A stretch of 64,000 nt of DNA from assembly GCA_949752745.1 (NCBI GenBank), contig OX457027.1:61672329-61736328 (forward strand), read 5' to 3'. Below the pieces are notes generated by a model. It was not told where the DNA came from and made no database searches. It saw only the letters and a program-made list of their open reading frames with translations. Position 1 is the stretch's first letter; each line of letters opens with the position of its first letter. The translations under genes and the position numbers were made by a program. Shown piece after piece: positions 47,589-55,635 of this stretch. The stretch comes from Protula sp. h YS-2021 (Eukaryota; Annelida; Polychaeta; Sabellida; Serpulidae).

Positions 47589-48240
47589 CTTGACTGCGAA
47601 TGGTCAAATGACTTGGTTCTTGTTCATACACTGCTTTATCAATATATACATAATGTGTATCTTTTGGTAAAATGCCTGTACGAATACGTAGTTGATCATT
47701 TGTCTTTGGTTTTAAATCAATGAATAAATAACCATGAGGTTTGCTAGTAGCATCTTGATAGGCTTCTATGAGAAATTGAGATCTTCTAGGATACATTTGC
47801 CGCGCCAATGTACTAATTTGTTGACTGTCTCTCGGATTTTTAAACAGAATGATATAATGTGTATTCAAACTAATATTTCGCATCTCTTTCCCATGATGGA
47901 ATAAATTATGCACAATAAAAATAATGCTTAGATTTTGATGACTGCTGCCAACACTAAAGAGACGTGTCATACGCTCATCACTATGGCATTTCGTCATTAA
48001 GTCATCAATGATAAGTAAGTTTGGTTTCTTCGGGTTAAAACGCTCTTCAATGTCATCTGGAATGCCTTGGTAAAATTCCACGCCTTTCATTCCCTTGTAC
48101 AAAGGCTGATCTGCTGCATAGAGCCATAAAATGCTTTTTGGAGAGGGTTTAATCAACTTTTGTTCTAGAATTTCCTTCACCAGAGACGTTTTGCCACTGC
48201 CTGTAGGTCCAGAGACTAAACATGTAAATGGATGCTTCAT
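47581..48240 (-). CDS. A32-type DNA-packaging ATPase (219 aa)
   Basis: Pumps the genome into the capsid (FtsK/HerA superfamily, A32-like). Walker A GPTGSGKT is at residues 11-18 and Walker B is NLLIIDDL. The later segment SIIFIVHNLF carries the conserved sensor-like Asn/His, and HYIILFKNPRD follows. The start is taken at the ATG at 48240, which forms an ATGA overlap with the integrase stop. An in-frame upstream ATG at 48267 would add nine residues. Confidence 0.93.
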   Translation of the reverse strand: MKHPFTCLVSGPTGSGKTSLVKEILEQKLIKPSPKSILWLYAADQPLYKGMKGVEFYQGIPDDIEERFNPKKPNLLIIDDLMTKCHSDERMTRLFSVGSSHQNLSIIFIVHNLFHHGKEMRNISLNTHYIILFKNPRDSQQISTLARQMYPRRSQFLIEAYQDATSKPHGYLFIDLKPKTNDQLRIRTGILPKDTHYVYIDKAVYEQEPSHLTIRSQDV

Positions 48241-49340
48241 TGTTGAATGTCTGTTTCTTTCACCCAACTGTTAAACTTGTTTGGCCAACCTAACCACTTG
48301 ACAAATAATTCTTTCACACCTCCTCCTCGTCTTTTACGTGTTTTCAAGACTTTTTCAATTCTATAAATAGATTCAATATCTTTGGTCACTTTCTGCAGTT
48401 CTTCTTCATAGAAATGACCATCAATATCTTCGTCTAAAAAGTCTTTCACACGATATAAATGTATTCCTTGCTTCTTACAACGATGTGTGACAATGAAGAC
48501 TTCTTGCGTCCATTTGATGTGATAATCCCGTTGAAACACATATTTAATGTGAGAAATGCGAACATGATCACCAATGTTAAATTTGTACTTCTTCTTCTTA
48601 GGTTTCAATTTCAGTTTGTCGACATACATATACTTCCACACTTTTGATTCGTTGTCTTTACGAATCTCGGCTGGAGCATATTTATTAGGAAGAGAACCAT
48701 GAGGTCTATGGTTGTAATTGTACACCAAGTCTGGAAGAATGTCTAAATAACGGTAAGTTTGATTATGTAGAAAATACCGATACATCATTCCCTTCAGAGT
48801 ACGAATGACTCTTTCAGCAAAGTTGGCTTTGGTTTCATTCTTTGTGGTATAAGCATGAATGCCTTCTTTCTTCAAAAATGCTTTTACCCATCTGTTTTTA
48901 AATTCTGTTCCTTTATCAGACCTTAGAGTTCGCGGTCTTCGTCGTGTGTCATGAAAAATCTTTTGGAAAGCTTGTATGACGCTGGTATGTGATTTATTAG
49001 GTATTGGCTGTACCCAGACATATTTGGAAAACACATCAATGACAATGAGTAAAAAGCGTATGTCATCATTATAGGGAGCTATGTTTCCCATATCAGCCAA
49101 ATCAATATCCCACATGTCATCAATACCACGTGTAATGACACGTTGTCTTTTGAACCTGTATTTGACAGGTTGGAGTAAACTAAAAGCATCTTGATCCTGC
49201 AACCATTTCTTCACTTGTGACTGTGTGACTGGTTGATTATGTTTTCGTAAGATGTGATACAGTTTGTAAGGACCAGCAAATGCTCCAGGCTGTCCAGGTT
49301 TGAAGTAAATATTGGTCAAGTAGTCTTTCCACGTCGACAT
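48237..49340 (-). CDS. Retroviral-type DDE integrase with C-terminal chromodomain (367 aa)
   Basis: Inserts the element and makes the 6-bp target duplication. The catalytic triad, numbered from ATG 49340, is D80 (WDIDLADM), D142 (LRSDKGTEF) and E176 (ANFAERVI). A YNHRPHGSLP segment follows, as in rve integrases. The C-terminus (YRIEKVLKTR ... FVKWLGWPNKFNSWVKETDI) is a chromodomain that may guide insertion to marked chromatin. The frame extends upstream only through a TTG, so the ATG at 49340 is used. TATAAAAT lies 44 bases upstream. It is the first gene of the late block. Confidence 0.95.
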   Translation of the reverse strand: MSTWKDYLTNIYFKPGQPGAFAGPYKLYHILRKHNQPVTQSQVKKWLQDQDAFSLLQPVKYRFKRQRVITRGIDDMWDIDLADMGNIAPYNDDIRFLLIVIDVFSKYVWVQPIPNKSHTSVIQAFQKIFHDTRRRPRTLRSDKGTEFKNRWVKAFLKKEGIHAYTTKNETKANFAERVIRTLKGMMYRYFLHNQTYRYLDILPDLVYNYNHRPHGSLPNKYAPAEIRKDNESKVWKYMYVDKLKLKPKKKKYKFNIGDHVRISHIKYVFQRDYHIKWTQEVFIVTHRCKKQGIHLYRVKDFLDEDIDGHFYEEELQKVTKDIESIYRIEKVLKTRKRRGGGVKELFVKWLGWPNKFNSWVKETDIQQ

Positions 49341-49383
49341 GGTCACACCGAATGAAAACCACCTTCTCAACAGAACAGCTTTT

Positions 49384-49391
49384 ATTTTATA
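49384..49391 (-). promoter_or_regulatory. TATA box TATAAAAT before the integrase/late block
   Basis: On the - strand GAGTTATAAAATAAAAG lies 44-51 bases upstream of the integrase ATG. It is the only clear TATA box I see for the nine-gene block down to 43569. Confidence 0.55.
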
Positions 49392-49447
49392 ACTCAACCA
49401 ACATCACTTAACTAACATGCATTTATAACTTAACTAACAAGTTTTTT

Positions 49448-49780
49448 TTACAAATCAAGTATAGATACAATGGTATGAATAACTGGAGACCATTGGTCTT
49501 CAATGAACACTAACCAATGACTGAGTTCATCCAATGTAATAGCATCTACACCATATTTCTCACAACGTTGATTTGCATTCTCTAACACTTTATCTAAATG
49601 CATGTAATATTTAGCTTCATTCCAATATGTATAAACAGATGCAAAATGACAAGTATGTTCTTGACACTCTTCATGTTGACAAGCAGGACAGACTAAATAT
49701 GCAAACTTTTTTACAGCTGATAACATTTCTTCACAATAAGCTTTTTGCACAATATATTGTCTCAGTGTCATGTCCGCCAT
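49448..49780 (-). CDS. Small Cys/His-containing protein (110 aa), unknown
   Basis: No family recognised. CPACQHEECQEHTCH near residues 31-45 is a likely zinc-binding knot between two helical regions. The start is the ATG at 49780 (MADMTLRQY); the frame reaches further upstream only through a TTG. Confidence 0.6.
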   Translation of the reverse strand: MADMTLRQYIVQKAYCEEMLSAVKKFAYLVCPACQHEECQEHTCHFASVYTYWNEAKYYMHLDKVLENANQRCEKYGVDAITLDELSHWLVFIEDQWSPVIHTIVSILDL

Positions 49781-49881
49781 TGTGCAGTCTTGAATCAATG
49801 CAACACAAGTTAAACATACTTCAAATTTACATGTTCACACGTCTGCACACCATGACGGTTGGCAAGCAAATGAAAAAGTCT

Positions 49882-50319
49882 CTAACCCTCACACAACAGT
49901 TCTAACAACTTTCCCATGATATTCTGACCAGGATATCCAGATGACACATGTTTCACACCAGCTCCCCACCAATGATCATACGTTGCTTCAACTAAAGTTT
50001 TGTCTTTACATTCTTTCAACTTGTTGCGAAACAATACACACTGATCCAGTTTGACTTGTAAAACATCTTGCATTTTGCTTCTCTTCACTGTATGCCATAA
50101 AGGACATGGTTTTATCCCTTTAGCAATACGTTTCGCTTCATATCCATTTCTACATGAAGCAATGGCTGAAGCAATATCTGAACGGTGATGAAACACTGCT
50201 TTCTCATATTGATACAACGCTTCACTTGAGTTGAACACATGTCCATACTTTTCAAGTCGTGTTGGAAACATATTTGAAAGAACGTCCTTATGACCGCTGA
50301 ATAGTACAAGATTCTTCAT
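49882..50319 (-). CDS. NADAR-domain (YbiA-like) N-glycosidase (145 aa)
   Basis: NADAR/YbiA proteins (DUF1768) cleave N-glycosidic bonds in riboflavin intermediates or remove ADP-ribose from nucleic-acid bases. The conserved features are present in order: LSNMFP near 14; FNSSEALYQYEKA (E33, K40); EAKRIAKGI at 61-69; W75 with KRSKMQDVLQVKL; LVEATYDHWWGAG (E111, W117-W118, G119); and GQNIMGKLLELL (N133, G136). The protein is almost exactly one domain long. It lies in the accessory block, 16 bases downstream of the previous gene's proposed stop. The substrate here is unknown: reversing a host ADP-ribosylation defence is attractive but is inference. Confidence 0.88.
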   Translation of the reverse strand: MKNLVLFSGHKDVLSNMFPTRLEKYGHVFNSSEALYQYEKAVFHHRSDIASAIASCRNGYEAKRIAKGIKPCPLWHTVKRSKMQDVLQVKLDQCVLFRNKLKECKDKTLVEATYDHWWGAGVKHVSSGYPGQNIMGKLLELLCEG

Positions 50320-50334
50320 GTTGACTTTGCTTCT

Positions 50335-50466
50335 TTATTCTGACATGTCGGTTTCTTCCTGTAATAAAATATCTTTTAATATATTTGCTGCCTCTTCTAT
50401 CATATTCTTTCTTTGTTTACGTTGAAACCACTCACATAAAACTAAATTTGCTAGTAAGAAAAACAT
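50335..50466 (-). CDS. Possible 43-aa membrane microprotein nested in the intron
   Basis: An ATG at 50466, within the proposed intron, opens a frame that runs through the acceptor and shares the second exon and stop. It starts MFFLLANLVLCEWF, a short hydrophobic segment followed by a basic then acidic helix, as in a single-pass membrane peptide. It could be a real small gene (with no intron) or chance. Too short to judge without homologues. Confidence 0.3.
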   Translation of the reverse strand: MFFLLANLVLCEWFQRKQRKNMIEEAANILKDILLQEETDMSE

Positions 50467-50844
50467 GGTTATGTCTTTGAGAAACAATTCACTATGTTGT
50501 CATAAACATGATTAAAAAAGGTTTTTATAACTTACCTGATAAAGCTGCTCGGTTTCCTCTGCTTCTTTACAACAATCTCTCAAATGATCAACCACGGTGA
50601 AATATACTTCCACATCAGTGCGAGCAGAATAAAGTGCAGCATCAAAGTCAAAGTCAGGATCTTCTTCTATTCCAGTTTTATGACATTCTCCAAGAAATCT
50701 TGACTGCAGTTCAATCACATCAAGACTATGATGTACAACATCCCAAAAAGCATCCAAATGATAAAGTTGATAGTCTGGAGTGCCACAGCAAGCAAGTTTA
50801 GCAATCATCAAGTCAATATAAGCATTTTTAAAACATGCGTCCAT
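50335..50844 (-). CDS. Small accessory protein with a probable intron (paralogue of the 51597-51995 gene)
   Basis: Unknown family. The first exon is 50844-50536. There the reading frame meets a perfect donor (CAG/GTAAGT), and an acceptor TTTATTACAG lies at 50368-50359, giving a 177-base phase-0 intron and a second exon 50358-50335 with stop TAA. Without splicing the protein ends nine codons later, at 50512. The N-terminus MDACFKNAYIDLMIAKL parallels MDDVFKVNYADYVFSKL of the upstream gene, and FLGECHK parallels FLRECED. Splicing is inferred from consensus only. Confidence 0.6.
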
Positions 50845-50868
50845 CTTGTTTCAGTGTCTTGTGGGCTT

Positions 50869-51516
50869 TTACTTTGCTTCACTGACTTTAAGTACTCCAC
50901 ACTTGTCGCAGAAGTTGCTTGGTTCACACAACTTGCAATTATACTTGTGGCAGTGGCAATGATAATCCTCCACATATCCACAAGCACCGCAATAGTCACA
51001 GGTAAGTCCAAGTTGATTTTGTACGTTCATGTTCTCCAACTGAACTTCAGCCAGCCTTTTCTTGGATAGCTTTGACACCTTCATCCGACCATCCTTTTGC
51101 AGCTTGATGATCGTTTTCTTGTCATGACATTCCTCACATGGTGATAGGGCTGAGTTGATGTTGTCCATCTCCTGAAGCAGTGTCTCCCATTCACCATCAT
51201 TCATGTTGATGTGATGTGTGTATTCTTTCCCTTCAAACCGTGACGTGCGCACAAAACTCACATAGCGCATATCCAAGTATGAAATGACTTCAAGCCACTT
51301 CGTTTGCGTTAAGTACAGTTTGAAGCCAATGTCGCGTAAATTTTTCAAGCTTTGGCATACAATCTTCCACAAAGATGGTGAATAAGCACACCATCTCTCT
51401 CCACGTGTGATGCGTAGAAATGGCCCATATTCTCCATGCTCCACAGTAATGGTTAAGTTAGCACTAATTTTAAAGCTGCTGCTGCGCTGCGTTGCGTTGC
51501 TTGTCTTGTTCTCCAT
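50869..51516 (-). CDS. Two-module PC4-like protein with zinc-rich C-terminus (215 aa)
   Basis: The start is the ATG at 51516; the frame continues upstream only through a TTG that lies next to the TATA box. Module 1 (about 20-60) is LTITVEHGEYGPFLRI then YSPSLWKIVCQSL. Module 2 (about 64-120) is YVSFVRTSRF then YTHHINMNDGEWETLLQEM, matching the endings of the 42.1-43.1 kb genes. Residues 127-206 are Cys/His-rich: CEEC, CDYCGACG, HCHCHKYNCKLC and CDKCG. A nucleic-acid-binding regulator is likely. TATAAAAG at 51601-51594 and a T-MARE at 51612-51624 precede it. Confidence 0.65.
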   Translation of the reverse strand: MENKTSNATQRSSSFKISANLTITVEHGEYGPFLRITRGERWCAYSPSLWKIVCQSLKNLRDIGFKLYLTQTKWLEVISYLDMRYVSFVRTSRFEGKEYTHHINMNDGEWETLLQEMDNINSALSPCEECHDKKTIIKLQKDGRMKVSKLSKKRLAEVQLENMNVQNQLGLTCDYCGACGYVEDYHCHCHKYNCKLCEPSNFCDKCGVLKVSEAK

Positions 51517-51593
51517 GGCTGCTACAATGTACTGATGATGCACTCCCTCCAACTGTCTGCTGAGAAATGACTTCACTCTGCTGAGTTCACTCC

Positions 51594-51624
51594 CTTTTAT
51601 ACCCAACTATCTGCTGAGTCAGCA
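51594..51624 (-). promoter_or_regulatory. TATAAAAG plus perfect T-MARE before the two-module PC4-like gene
   Basis: TATAAAAG (51601-51594) contains the stop TAA (51599-51597) of the upstream gene. The palindrome TGCTGAGTCAGCA (51612-51624) lies within that gene's last codons (FADSAD). A related TGCTGAGT half word follows at about 51579-51586. Confidence 0.6.
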
Positions 51625-51995
51625 AAGAACTTGCAAAGTTTTGAATTCACTTCAACTCGTCCATGGTTGAATCGGACAAGCTCTGATACATTCGTCTTCA
51701 ATGGAACATCATCATCATAATGTAAAATGATTCTTGCAGCCACATCTAACATGAGCTCAACTGCCCAAATTGTATTCACGTTGATAAATGCTAAATCAAT
51801 GTCATAAGTTAACGGTAAATGTAGATCTTCACATTCACGTAGAAACGAGCGGATGAAACGATCTCTTGGAATGGTCTTTCCAACAGCTTCCCAATGCTGA
51901 TGTAAGTTCTTCACTTGCAGCATCCAATCCGATTCAAAAGCAGGAAGCTTTGAAAACACATAGTCAGCATAATTCACTTTGAAGACGTCATCCAT
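51597..51995 (-). CDS. Small accessory protein (132 aa), paralogue of the 50335-50844 gene
   Basis: Family unknown. An upstream in-frame ATG at 52031 is only about 20 bases from the TATA box at 52057-52050. A transcript starting some 30 bases after the TATA box would miss it, so the ATG at 51995 (MDDVFKVNYADY) is preferred; it also aligns with the paralogue's start. Helix-rich, no catalytic motif seen. Confidence 0.6.
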   Translation of the reverse strand: MDDVFKVNYADYVFSKLPAFESDWMLQVKNLHQHWEAVGKTIPRDRFIRSFLRECEDLHLPLTYDIDLAFINVNTIWAVELMLDVAARIILHYDDDVPLKTNVSELVRFNHGRVEVNSKLCKFFADSADSWV

Positions 51996-52049
51996 GGTCT
52001 CTACACATCGATGAAGAAGCAATGTTGACATTGTAGATGGTTTTACCTC

Positions 52050-52057
52050 CTTTTATA
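52050..52057 (-). promoter_or_regulatory. TATA box TATAAAAG before the 132-aa gene
   Basis: CTGTATAAAAGGAGG on the - strand, seven bases after the stop of the terminal acidic gene. Confidence 0.6.
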
Positions 52058-52063
52058 CAGATG

Positions 52064-53209
52064 TTACATGTAGGTTTTCATGAGATGTTTGTAAAATCGC
52101 GGAGTCATGTCATTGAAACCGTCGAGAAAGGTTGTTGGTAAACCGTTTGTTAGCGATTGTACCATGACAATCACTAAAAAGTCTCCTGGGGTCCGATGCC
52201 CTAGTATCCATTGAAACAGCATTGACATAGTGAAATGTCCTTTTTCATAGAGGTAAGCCATCATATCATACACATGAATGCGTTCTTCAAGGTATTTGAA
52301 ACCATGCAACATGACCTTTGCACATTTGAATTCACGATCCTCATCCAGAGACTTTGGCGCCGGTAGAGATAAAGTCTTAAAAAGTTCCTCATGAAGACTT
52401 TTAATAAGTTGAATGAAACGTTGAGTCATAGCTTCGGAGAACTTTGGCTCTGACGCCGGAACATGTTCTGTGTTTCCTTCTAACATGTAGATGAGTTGAA
52501 TGACGGTATTCACTTCTTCCGTTAGATACATGTACGTGTGGTTGTTGAAAAAGCCTTCTTCACATAAACACCATAAAATGTTACAATCAATCAGAGGAAG
52601 TACTGCTCGAAAGTTCCGTTTCAACATTATAACATCTTCCTCAGTAACAGGTATGGTCTTACTCGATTCAATTTTAGATTTCAGCTGTTTGTCTTCTCCG
52701 TCATCGCTTGACATGTCCACTTCTGAATCCTCATTATCGCTTGACATGTCCAATTCTGAATCCTCATCATCATCACTCACTTCGTTTTCCTCATAATGTG
52801 CTAGATGCGCTTTTAACTTTGCACTTAGTTGTGAGTTGTCACCATTGATAAGTCTATTCGCAACCCAGAACGGGTAGTCAGACCCCTCAGGATCTGGCAT
52901 TTCTTGCTGCACTGCAGCGACATCTGATGGTGCATTTAATGCTTCCTCCTGAGGCATTGCTTGTTGCACTGTAGCGACATCTGATGGTGCATTTAACGCT
53001 TCCTCCTGAGGCATTGCTTGTTGCACTGTAGCAACATCTGATGGTGCATTTAACGCTACCTCCTGAGGCATTGCTTGTTGCACTGTAGCGACATCTGGCA
53101 GAACAACTAACGCTTCCTTCAAAGCTGTTTCAGCGTCTTCAAAGAACGCATCTATCTCTTCCAACGATAATAATGTATCATCAAAAGTAACTGTTTCAAA
53201 GTCATCCAT
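52064..53209 (-). CDS. Acidic repeat protein with two CARD-like segments (381 aa), right terminal gene
   Basis: First gene inward from the right TIR. Layout: a short N-terminal helix region; a 19-residue repeat (DVATVQQAMPQEEALNAPS and variants) about 3.5 times at 39-104; a Ser/Asp/Glu stretch at 144-173 with SELDMSSDNE-type duplication; and two helical segments, 191-279 and 297-380. Both have the hydrophobic spacing of caspase recruitment domains: LKRNF ... IDCNILWCLCEEGFF in the first; LEERIHVYDMMAYLYEKGHFT, then HRTPGDF and a late FLDGF ... FYKHLM, in the second. CARD identity is inferred by eye and needs profile or structure comparison. If right, it may interfere with host death-fold signalling. 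Confidence 0.55.
   Translation of the reverse strand: MDDFETVTFDDTLLSLEEIDAFFEDAETALKEALVVLPDVATVQQAMPQEVALNAPSDVATVQQAMPQEEALNAPSDVATVQQAMPQEEALNAPSDVAAVQQEMPDPEGSDYPFWVANRLINGDNSQLSAKLKAHLAHYEENEVSDDDEDSELDMSSDNEDSEVDMSSDDGEDKQLKSKIESSKTIPVTEEDVIMLKRNFRAVLPLIDCNILWCLCEEGFFNNHTYMYLTEEVNTVIQLIYMLEGNTEHVPASEPKFSEAMTQRFIQLIKSLHEELFKTLSLPAPKSLDEDREFKCAKVMLHGFKYLEERIHVYDMMAYLYEKGHFTMSMLFQWILGHRTPGDFLVIVMVQSLTNGLPTTFLDGFNDMTPRFYKHLMKTYM
52906..53098 (-). repeat. 57-bp coding tandem repeat
   Basis: About 3.5 copies of a 57-base unit (19 codons) in the acidic gene, nearly identical at DNA level, recognisable on + as GCATTGCTTGTTGCACTGTAG. The low divergence suggests recent copy-number change. Confidence 0.9.
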
Positions 53210-53262
53210 GTCTATGTTGATAGCTGGTGTGTCTGACGATGCCTAAGCCTCGAGACACTACA

Positions 53263-53270
53263 CTTATATA
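53263..53270 (-). promoter_or_regulatory. TATA box TATATAAG of the right terminal gene
   Basis: Same CGTATATAAGTGTAGTGT block as in the left TIR, 54 bases upstream of the ATG at 53209. Confidence 0.7.
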
Positions 53271-53410
53271 CGATTTTATCATGCTGAATCAACGATTTCA
53301 TCATGCTGATTCAGCACAATTTTTTTTTTTTAGTTTGTTCTCCTGGGGGGGGGGTCAAAGTCTGTCCTGGGGGGGGGGTACATAGTCTGTCCTAGGGGGG
53401 GGGGGTCGGT

Positions 53411-53952
53411 CGAAAAAATGAAAAATGTTCAGAATCGTCTGAAACGGATAAATATGCAAAAATCACAATTTCGAGGGGGGGGGGTCGAAAAAATGAAAAA
53501 TGTTCAGAATCGTCTGAAACGGATAAATATGCAAAAATCACAATTTCGAGGGGGGGGGGGGTCGAAAAAATGAAAAATGTTCAGAATCGTCTGAAACGGA
53601 TAAATATGCAAAAATCACAATTTCGAGGGGGGGGGGGGTCGAAAAAAATGAAAAATGTTCAGAATCGTCTGAAACGGATAAATATGCAAAAATCACAATT
53701 TCGAGGGGGGGGGGGGTCGAAAAAATGAAAAATGTTTAGAATCGTCTGAAACGGATAAATATGCAAAAATCACAATTTCGAGGGGGGGGGGGGTCGAAAA
53801 AATGAAAAATGTTCAGAATCGTCTGAAACGGATAAATATGCAAAAATCACAATTTCGAGGGGGGGGGGGGGTCGAAAACATGAAAAATGTTCAGAATCGT
53901 CTGAAACGGATAAATATGCAAAAATCACAATTTCGAGGGGGGGGGGGGGTCT
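53411..53952. repeat. G-tract minisatellite, seven copies of about 77 bp, right TIR only
   Basis: The unit runs CGAAAAAATGAAAAATGTTC, then AGAATCGTCTGAAACGG, an AT-rich part ending AATTTCGAG, and 10-14 G. Copies differ mainly in G-run length. It is not a CRISPR array: there are no unique spacers. Confidence 0.95.
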
Positions 53953-54049
53953 GTTGCCATGGTTACACTGATTGACAGGTCGAGTTCATTGGCTTCATGT
54001 TGATTGACTCGGCCAAACCACTTTCGCTCCAGACAGCATCATCTCAGTA

Positions 54050-54372
54050 TGACGTCAGGATGACGTCACAGATGGTCGCGCCTATCCTAACGCTTATCAT
54101 GACTTCCGGTCCAGACATGATGACGTCACTTCCGGTCCAGACATGATGACGTCACTTCCGGTCCAGACATGATGACGTCACTTCCACTCCAGACAGCACT
54201 TCCGGTCTAGACAGCACTTCCGGTCCAGACATGATGACGTCACTTCCGGTCCAGACATGATGACGTCACTTCCACTCCAGACAGCACTTCCGGTCTAGAC
54301 AGCACTTCCGGTCCAGACATGATGACGTCACTTCCAGACATGATGACGTCACTTCCAGACAGTATGACGTCA
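54050..54372. promoter_or_regulatory. Array of CRE (TGACGTCA) and ETS (ACTTCCGGT) motifs, right TIR
   Basis: Mirror image of the left array: I count ten TGACGTCA and eight ACTTCCGGT words. It lies upstream of the TATA box serving the right terminal gene. Confidence 0.65.
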
Positions 54373-54406
54373 CAAAATGCAGTAGAACTCTCATTATCAT
54401 ACTACT

Positions 54407-54412
54407 GTTCTG
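54407..54412. repeat. Target site duplication GTTCTG (right)
   Basis: Exact copy of 36389-36394, directly after the TIR end. Confidence 0.95.
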
Positions 54413-55635
54413 GATCGAGAAATGCCTCATTGCTGCAGCTTCAGGTTTGAAAATTGTCTGATTTGCAAAAAAAAAAAATATATATATATATATATATATG
54501 AGCTGTGAATTGAATACCCAACAGCATGGAATATCTCAAAACAGTGATAGTGTGTTTTGTTTGTTTGTTTGTTTGTTTGTTTGTTAGTGTTTTTAGAGGG
54601 GGTAGGGGTGGCGGAAGCACAGCAGCGTACACAAGCAGTCGCTTGCTAACTTGTCTGGCTTAGTAGTAAGACAAAAAGACATCCATATATCCATGCTAAA
54701 ATTTATACGTATCGCATGCCATCTTCTGACAATAATTTATAGATTCTAGCTGTCCTAAGGAAATACTCGATCCCTTTGTAGTTATTGCGTAAAAAAAGCA
54801 CATCTGTTAATTTTGTTGAGTTAGAACAAAGGGTTATAAATAAAAAATATATGCTTCAGGTGTGAATGAAACATCAAACGTTCCACCGTATTTTCCAGAC
54901 CCGTTGCACAAAGTATTGCCAAGTACTCATTACAGGAGCTTTTGAAAACTCTTTGTATTAGATACATCAATTTTAAGAAAAATGAAACAACTGAAAAGTT
55001 ATGGATTACCTTGATAAAAAAAAGAGGGGAGACCACCATGGAAAAAAACGAGGTGTCTATTTCCTTGCTTTGTTCTCTTGACTTTGCTCTGACATGCCAG
55101 CTCATCTTAAAACTAGCCTGACTCTTTCCACACATGTTGCCCCACTTCATATGTCGACGTTCGAGTCATAACAGTCAGCGTTGTTTAACCTGGCCCTGTC
55201 GGTAATGAGTTCAACCCATCATTTTGAAAACCTCATACTTTTGCCCAGAGAGTGGCGGTGTGGTGGTGGCGGTGGGGGGGGGGAGGGCGGGGGAGAGGGG
55301 AATACTGAGACCACCGCGACCCGACGCGTGTAAAAATATTTGCCCTGTGCAATGTCAGTCCACAGTTTTGACACGCTTAAGTAGCATGAAATATTACTTG
55401 TTTATCATATTCATCATCCGTCTATCATAGCTTAACATTCTTTATCGTTCCAAATATTCACGATTGCGAAGCAGCCACACGAGTAATAATTGCCAGAGCT
55501 CAGCCGCTGTTGCTTGTTTTTAGACTTCTGGATTCACAGAAATATCTGGCATTTTGGCCTAAATACGGAGGTTATATGAGACTGTTCAGTGATTCTACCA
55601 AGGTGTCATTGTGCCGCGTTGTATGTTGACCTCTG
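54413..55635. other. Host flank, nothing recognised
   Basis: Contains an A/(TA)n run at about 54467-54499, a (GTTT)n run near 54556-54583 and a G-rich patch near 55255-55300. No gene supported. Confidence 0.45.

Larger units (their letters stand above)
36395..54406. mobile_element. Complete Polinton/Maverick element
   Basis: It is 18,012 bp between perfect GTTCTG duplications, with TIRs that open AGTAGTATG at 36395 and close as the exact inverse at 54406. It encodes the full Polinton core: protein-primed DNA polymerase B, DDE integrase with C-terminal chromodomain, A32-type packaging ATPase, adenovirus-type cysteine protease, and major and minor capsid proteins. Some dozen accessory genes are added. 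Two gene blocks converge at about 43.4 kb. No premature stop or truncation is seen in any recognised gene and the TIRs are almost identical, so this is a recent and possibly competent copy. Polintons with capsid genes are thought to alternate between integrated and virion forms; that this copy does so is inference. Confidence 0.97.
53236..54406. repeat. Right terminal inverted repeat of the Polinton
   Basis: Inverse of the left TIR, including the outer 34 bases, the CRE/ETS array, the unique stretch and the inner TATA block. It is longer than the left TIR because it carries a seven-copy G-tract repeat with no left-hand equivalent. Two CATCATGTC words here read CATGATGTC at the left; otherwise the arrays match closely. 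Confidence 0.9.

Noticed and set aside
51517..51606. N-terminal extension of the two-module PC4-like protein
   Set aside because: It depends on a TTG start located beside the TATA box; the first ATG after the expected transcription start is at 51516.
53411..53952. Regular repeat array that might suggest a CRISPR
   Set aside because: Tandem units without unique spacers, in a eukaryotic transposon TIR.
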